Assembly: GCF_027947575.1 (NCBI RefSeq)
Contig: NZ_CP116256.1
Span: forward strand, 3,534,001-3,598,000
DNA: 64,000 bases
Direction: 5' to 3'
Source: Streptomyces rubrogriseus
GTDB taxonomy: Bacteria > Actinomycetota > Actinomycetes > Streptomycetales > Streptomycetaceae
The notes below the pieces were generated by a model that worked only from the letters and a program-made list of their open reading frames with translations, was not told the origin of the DNA and did no database searches. Each line of letters starts with the position of its first letter. The first letter of the stretch is position 1. The position numbers and the translations under genes were made by a program. Below, piece after piece: positions 60,128 through 64,000 of the stretch.

Positions 60128-60604
60128 ATGGGCACGGACCCCATGGCCGACGACGCCTACCAGCCCACCGGTGGCAACGAGGAGCAGGAGGACGCCGCGC
60201 CCCTCGACCTCCAGGACGCCCTCGACGAGCGGACCTACGACGACACGCTCGACGAGGGCTACTCCCCGCCGGAGAAGCCCCTGGGCGTGACCAAGCACGG
60301 CACCACGGCCGCCGAGCAGCACGACGGCGAGACCCTCGACGAACGGCTGGCCGAAGAGGTGCCCGACGTGTCCGCGCCCGACGGCGACGGCGTGGGCGAC
60401 GAGCCCGACGGGGAGGGCGAACCGGTCGATCCGGAGGCGGGCACCGACCGCGCGGGCCGGCTCGTCGCCCCCGACGAGGGCGTGCGCACCGACACCACGA
60501 AGGAGACGGTGGCCGAGGACGTCGGCATCGACGGCGGAGCCGCAGGCGCCGAGGAGGCCGCCGTGCACGTGGTGGAGGACGAGACGGAGCTGCCGGAGAC
60601 CTAG
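60128..60604 (+). CDS. DUF5709-type acidic protein
   Basis: A 158-residue highly acidic, probably disordered protein. The DUF5709 signature is seen as LDLQDALDERTYDDTLDEGYSPPEKPLGVTK, followed by GETLDERLAEEVPD and AGRLVAPDEG. The family is widespread in actinobacteria, and its function is unknown. GAGAGGAAGG precedes the ATG. A strong terminator follows. Confidence 0.92.
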   Translation: MGTDPMADDAYQPTGGNEEQEDAAPLDLQDALDERTYDDTLDEGYSPPEKPLGVTKHGTTAAEQHDGETLDERLAEEVPDVSAPDGDGVGDEPDGEGEPVDPEAGTDRAGRLVAPDEGVRTDTTKETVAEDVGIDGGAAGAEEAAVHVVEDETELPET

Positions 60605-60620
60605 GGCGGCCCGGGGAGCC

Positions 60621-60669
60621 GCGCCGGAGCCCCGGCCGGGACGCACGCGTCCGGCCGGGGCTCCGGCGC
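60621..60669. terminator. Strong bidirectional terminator
   Basis: Arms of 24 and 23 bases (60621-60644 and 60647-60669) pair along their whole length with one bulged G and a two-base loop. It lies between the convergent DUF5709 and small-protein genes. It is the longest stem that I found in the window. Confidence 0.93.
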
Positions 60670-60671
60670 GG

Positions 60672-60893
60672 TCACGGCAGCAGTTTGTCGAGGGCCGCGG
60701 GGCCCTCGTCGGCCAGCTTGCGCCTGGCCCACTCCAGGTTCTGCGGAGTGACGTCCCGGCCGGCCGCCAGGACCAGATCCTCCGGGGACACCTCGGTGCC
60801 GGTGCGGGTGTGGAGCAGGTCGTCCGGAGTGGCGCGGTCGTCGCCCGCGCGGGCTTCGGAGGGCCGGGAGGCGTCGGGCTGTGACGTCGACAT
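60672..60893 (-). CDS. Small conserved-type hypothetical protein
   Basis: A 73-residue polar protein. The second half forms a recognisable unit, SPEDLVLAAGRDVTPQNLEWARRKLADEG, with two short helices. The first 30 residues are Ser/Asp/Arg-rich and probably disordered. GAGGAG lies nine bases before the ATG. From memory, similar proteins are common in Streptomyces without assigned function. It shares a terminator with the DUF5709 gene. Confidence 0.8.
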   Translation of the reverse strand: MSTSQPDASRPSEARAGDDRATPDDLLHTRTGTEVSPEDLVLAAGRDVTPQNLEWARRKLADEGPAALDKLLP

Positions 60894-61056
60894 GATCAGT
60901 GCTCCTCGAGTCCGGATCGCTGCTTCGGTGCCGTGCTGTTGTCGGTCCCGAATATCCCGATATCACCATTCAATGCGGAATCGGACCGCGCATCCGCAGG
61001 GCGGGAGTGCGGACCGCGGCCCGAGGTGCCGTCCGGGGTGTCCCGGCGTGTAATGA

Positions 61057-61068
61057 GCTCGATCGAGC
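61057..61068. promoter_or_regulatory. 12-bp palindrome before the decayed transporter
   Basis: GCTCGATCGAGC, perfect, 28 bp before the ATG at 61097. It may be the operator left from a TetR-controlled efflux gene. Confidence 0.45.
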
Positions 61069-61096
61069 GTTTCGCCCGGGTAGAAGGATCACGGCC

Positions 61097-61642
61097 ATGG
61101 CACGCAGGCGGACCGGCGCCGGGGAACAGGGGAAGGCGGGAGCGGGCGGCCTGCGCCGATGGGGCCTACGGCGTCGTCGTGGCCGTCTTCCGGTGGGGCT
61201 GGGGCGGGCCCGCGCTCGGGGTGTCCGGCGCCGTGCCCATCGAGAGCTACGTCCCGATGATGATGTTCGCGATCATCTTCGGACTGAGCATGGACTACGA
61301 GATCTTCCTGCTCTCCCGGGTGCACGAGGCCTGGCGGCGCAGGGGGGACGCCAAGGGATCGGTGGCCCACGCCCTGGAGATCACCGCACGGGTCATCACC
61401 TGTGCGGCCCTGATCACGGTGAGCGTCTTCGCCGCCTTCGTCGTCAGCGACAGCATCGTGGTCAAGATGCTCGGCCTCGGCCTCGCCGTGAGCGTGCTCG
61501 TCGACGCCACCGTCGTCCGCCTGCTCCTGGTGCCGGCCGTGATGACGCTGCTGGGGCGGCACGCCTGGTGGACGCCGCGGTGGCTCGACCGGATCCTGCC
61601 GCACATCGACGCGGAGGGGGGCGGGGGAGGAGGAGCGGCGGG
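61097..61642 (+). pseudogene. Decayed MMPL-family transporter (C-terminal remnant)
   Basis: From about 61155 one frame encodes the last 150-160 residues of an RND/MMPL lipid or drug exporter: PIESYVPMMMFAIIFGLSMDYEIFLLSRV, then two more helices and LLGRHAWWTPRWLDRILPH. Intact members have 700 or more residues. ATG 61097 with an AGAAGGA site opens a different frame (MARRRTGAGEQGKAG), offset by two from the MMPL frame. Loss of the middle of the gene together with a frameshift explains this. The MMPL frame has no stop until 61796, inside the convergent phosphatase gene. Confidence 0.82.
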
Positions 61643-62749
61643 TCACTCGCCGGCCGGGGGCGAAGGGGTGAGCACCAGCATCGTCACGTCGTCCTGCACG
61701 TCCGGGCAGAAGGCTGCGAGGTCCGCCCAGACCAGGTCGGGGAGGGCGGCGGAATCCTCTCCCGCGAGGCCGCTCAGCCGCTGTGCCAGCGGGTAGAAGG
61801 CGCCGCTGCCGTCCCTCGCCTCGACCACCCCGTCGGAGGCGAGGAAGAGCCGGTCGCCGGGGCGCAGCGACACCGTGCACGCCTCGATCGCCCCGGCGTC
61901 CGCGAGCCCCAGCCCGAGCGGCGTCCACGGCGAGACCTCCAGCTCCGCGGCGTCCGCGCCGCGCAGCAGCAGGGGCGGCGGGTTCCCGCACACGACGACC
62001 CGCACCTCGAGCGCGTCGGCGGAGAACTCCAGCAGCGCGGCCGTCGCGAACAGCTCGGCGTGCCGTGCGTCCGCCGAGTCCACCAGCAGCCTGCGGTCCA
62101 GCCGCCCCGCCACCGACGCCAGGTCCGCCTGGTCCAGTACCGCCTCCCGGAACGCCCCCAGCAGGGAGGCGACCGTCGACACCGCCGACAGGCCGTGCCC
62201 CTGCACGTCGCCCATCACCGCCCGTACGCCGAAGGGACCGTCCCGCACGTCGAAGAAGTCGCCCCCGACCAGCGTCCCGCGCTGTGCCGCCCGGTACAGC
62301 CCCGCACAGCGCACCGCCCCCACCCGCTCGGGCAGCGGCGGCACGACGGCGTGCTGAGCGGCCTCGGCGACCGTGCGCTCCAGGCCCAGCTGGGCGTCGC
62401 GGCGACTGCGCACGAAGGACACGAAGACGCTGAGCACGGCGACGAAGACGATCGTCAGCAGGTCGGCGTCGCCCGGCCGGTCGAGCTGGAGGGCCGGGAT
62501 GTGCAGCAGCGCGATCACCACACCGCCCAGCACGGCGGTGGCCAGCGGACCGTAGGACAGTACGGCGAGCGGCGGGATGGCGCCCAGCAGGAACCCGATC
62601 TCCAGCGGCTCGTCGCTGAGCAGCGTCGCCGCGCAGATCGCCGCGACGAGGGCCGGCGGCAGCACCCGTACCCAGCGGGGCGGCGGCGCCCCGCTCAGCC
62701 AGCTCCGCCGGTCCTCGCCCCGGCGCGGCGGGGCGGACACCTTTCGCAC
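61643..62749 (-). CDS. Membrane-bound SpoIIE/PP2C phosphatase
   Basis: A 368-residue serine phosphatase. Three to four N-terminal membrane helices (about 28-115: LPPALVAAICAATLL, IGFLLGAIPPLAVLSYG, LLTIVFVAVLSVFVSF) lead to a SpoIIE domain (about 140-368) with GGDFFDV (Asp164), GDVQGHG and ASDGVVEARD. Unlike the phosphatases at 4180 and 28094 it lacks PAS/GAF and HATPase modules. It probably dephosphorylates an anti-anti-sigma protein in response to a membrane signal. It starts at GTG, with a weak ribosome site. Confidence 0.9.
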   Translation of the reverse strand: MRKVSAPPRRGEDRRSWLSGAPPPRWVRVLPPALVAAICAATLLSDEPLEIGFLLGAIPPLAVLSYGPLATAVLGGVVIALLHIPALQLDRPGDADLLTIVFVAVLSVFVSFVRSRRDAQLGLERTVAEAAQHAVVPPLPERVGAVRCAGLYRAAQRGTLVGGDFFDVRDGPFGVRAVMGDVQGHGLSAVSTVASLLGAFREAVLDQADLASVAGRLDRRLLVDSADARHAELFATAALLEFSADALEVRVVVCGNPPPLLLRGADAAELEVSPWTPLGLGLADAGAIEACTVSLRPGDRLFLASDGVVEARDGSGAFYPLAQRLSGLAGEDSAALPDLVWADLAAFCPDVQDDVTMLVLTPSPPAGE

Positions 62750-62821
62750 ACCCCCACGCTCCTACGCCGCCGCGCCGTCCGCACGCGGAACGGGCGGGGG
62801 CGGACGATCCCCGGACGGCTC

Positions 62822-64000
62822 CTAGAAGGCGCCGAGGGTCAGCCGGATGCCGGTGGGGGCGGTGTCCTGGATGTAGGAGGCGAAGTCGGCCACGTCGTCG
62901 AAGGCGAAGCCGTACGCCCGGCCGTCCTCGGTGGCCGCGTGCACCGCCTTCGCGTAGTGGTTGGTCAGCGCGGTCCCGTAGAACGTCGCGGGGTCGGTGG
63001 TGGGCTGTTCGGCGGAGGAGACCAGCGTGGAGCGGTTGAAACCGGCGCCGAGGACCGCGGCGACGGGACCGGTCGTACCGTCGTTGGGGGCGGCGAGGTT
63101 GCCGTCGCAGAAGAGCACGTCCCGGGTGGACGGCTTGGCGAAGGACACCTGGGCGGGACCGTCGAAGGTCAGCCGGTCCCCGCGCACCCGGCCGGTGAAG
63201 GTCCCGGCGTTGGTGGTGATCCTCAGGTCCCTGCCGGTGTAGGTGCTCCACACCTCGTCGATGTACGGGGCGAGGTAGTCCTTGGGGAACAGACCGGCGT
63301 CAAGACCGTGGCCGGGGGCGATCACCCGGGTGTCGTCCACGACCAGCGGCGCGAACTCCTCCACCTTCCGCACCGCCTCGAACACGGCCGCCCGGCCACC
63401 CGGCCGCACGGTGCCGGTGGTCCGGTCGCCGGCACCGGTGAGCCGGATGGCCAGCGGCACGCTGAACATGTCGACCATGGTGGTGTTGCAGAACATCCCG
63501 GCGGCGTTGTAGGTGAACTCCGCGCAGTCGTGCAGCACCGCGTAGTTGGGGTCGGACTCGACCCAGCCCGCCGGGTACTGCAGCGCGGCGTTCCCCGCGC
63601 CGTCCGCGACGACCTTGAACTTCAGCTTCTCGCCCAGGGACACGTAGATCCGGCCGGAGAGGTGGGGCAGGTTCAGCCTGGTCTCGCCGCTGCCGGCGAG
63701 GCCGATCGCGTAGTCCGTGTAGCCGTCGGCGCCGTTGTCGGAGAGGGACACGGGGGCGACGGTGCCCTCGGGGGTGACCCGCACCTGGCGGCCGTCCACG
63801 TTGCCGACGACGTAGACGTGCACGTCGGCGTTGCCGAAGGAGCCGGTGTCGTTGACGATCGTCAGCGGCAGGGCGCCGGCGGCCCCGGCAGCGGGGGCCG
63901 AGCCGTCCGAGCCGATGCCCGCGAGGGCGTGCGGGGCGACGGCGGCGGCGACCGGTGCGGCCACGACCACCCCGCCGAGGGCGACGAGCAGCTTGCGGCG
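62822..64000 (-). CDS. GH64 beta-1,3-glucanase, N-terminus beyond window
   Basis: A glycoside hydrolase family 64 enzyme, which releases laminaripentaose-type oligosaccharides from beta-1,3-glucan. The frame is open to the window edge; the visible start RRKLLVALGGVVVAAPVAAA is the end of a (probably twin-arginine) signal peptide. The family segments LTIVNDTGSFGNADVHVYVVG, GRIYVSLGEKLKFKV, WVESDPNYAVLHDCAEFTYN and NTTMVDMFSVPLAI are present. The C-terminal half includes VLFCDGNLAAPND. It would attack fungal wall glucan. It lies 72 bp upstream of the phosphatase gene. Confidence 0.94.
   Translation of the reverse strand, partial: RRKLLVALGGVVVAAPVAAAVAPHALAGIGSDGSAPAAGAAGALPLTIVNDTGSFGNADVHVYVVGNVDGRQVRVTPEGTVAPVSLSDNGADGYTDYAIGLAGSGETRLNLPHLSGRIYVSLGEKLKFKVVADGAGNAALQYPAGWVESDPNYAVLHDCAEFTYNAAGMFCNTTMVDMFSVPLAIRLTGAGDRTTGTVRPGGRAAVFEAVRKVEEFAPLVVDDTRVIAPGHGLDAGLFPKDYLAPYIDEVWSTYTGRDLRITTNAGTFTGRVRGDRLTFDGPAQVSFAKPSTRDVLFCDGNLAAPNDGTTGPVAAVLGAGFNRSTLVSSAEQPTTDPATFYGTALTNHYAKAVHAATEDGRAYGFAFDDVADFASYIQDTAPTGIRLTLGAF

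Noticed and set aside
1..64000. tRNA, rRNA, transposase or phage genes
   Set aside because: No T-loop consensus, rRNA-like tract, DDE or integrase motif was noticed on either strand; this was a reading by eye, not a computed search.

Overview
The window is about 72% G+C with strong third-position G/C bias, frequent GTG starts (and one TTG), many secreted hydrolases and regulators, and several leaderless-type promoters. This is a Streptomyces chromosome. From memory, the order P450/ferredoxin, secreted beta-galactosidase, secreted GH9 endoglucanase, subtilisin inhibitor, NHLM transporters resembles the low-numbered accessory arm of S. coelicolor and close relatives; I could not check this by alignment. 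No rRNA, tRNA, insertion sequence or CRISPR array was seen.

Layout. 1-3.3 kb: end of a cytochrome P450, its 3Fe-4S ferredoxin, a TetR regulator with two tandem operators, and small redox-type genes. 3.4-6.6 kb: a lipoprotein and a multidomain SpoIIE phosphatase. 6.8-12.3 kb: secreted GH2 beta-galactosidase and secreted GH9 cellulase, the latter behind a perfect CebR box. 12.7-18.6 kb: a membrane-spanning sigma-like/lectin fusion, an FMN lactate oxidase, an SSI-type protease inhibitor and a compact iron/methyltransferase group. 18.7-27.9 kb, the most unusual region: an exopolyphosphatase, a complete NHLM-type export set (HlyD-like adaptor, C39 peptidase-ABC, second ABC), a 71-residue double-glycine peptide gene, and a divergent secreted S1 protease with an acidic Gly/Ala/Asp tail. 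28-46 kb: a second SpoIIE phosphatase, a lone RmlB, divergent regulated pairs, an ABC exporter, the mycothiol-dependent formaldehyde pair (MscR plus MBL hydrolase), short-chain dehydrogenases, an L,D-transpeptidase, and a Gfo/Idh/MocA dehydrogenase divergent from a ROK regulator. 46-64 kb: a membrane-anchored S1 protease, a MalY-type lyase, a TetR regulon around an ATP-grasp gene, an RpiR regulator, a beta-phosphoglucomutase/GH65 phosphorylase pair, a GT-C membrane protein, a decayed MMPL transporter, a third SpoIIE phosphatase and a GH64 beta-1,3-glucanase that runs off the edge.

How the parts work together. The main candidate for an undescribed system is the exported peptide at 25735-25950. 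Its 23-residue leader ends in Gly-Gly, matching the C39 peptidase encoded downstream. Its 48-residue core has no Cys, Lys, Arg, His, Met or aromatic residue, and is built from two similar units of about 22 residues. No modifying enzyme lies nearby. A hairpin and five 15-18 bp tandem repeats separate the peptide gene from the transporter genes, which would allow more peptide than transporter to be made. Elsewhere the window mainly concerns extracellular polymer use (GH2, GH9, GH64, GH65), proteolysis and its inhibition, cell-surface change, and detoxification under local repressors whose operators are visible.
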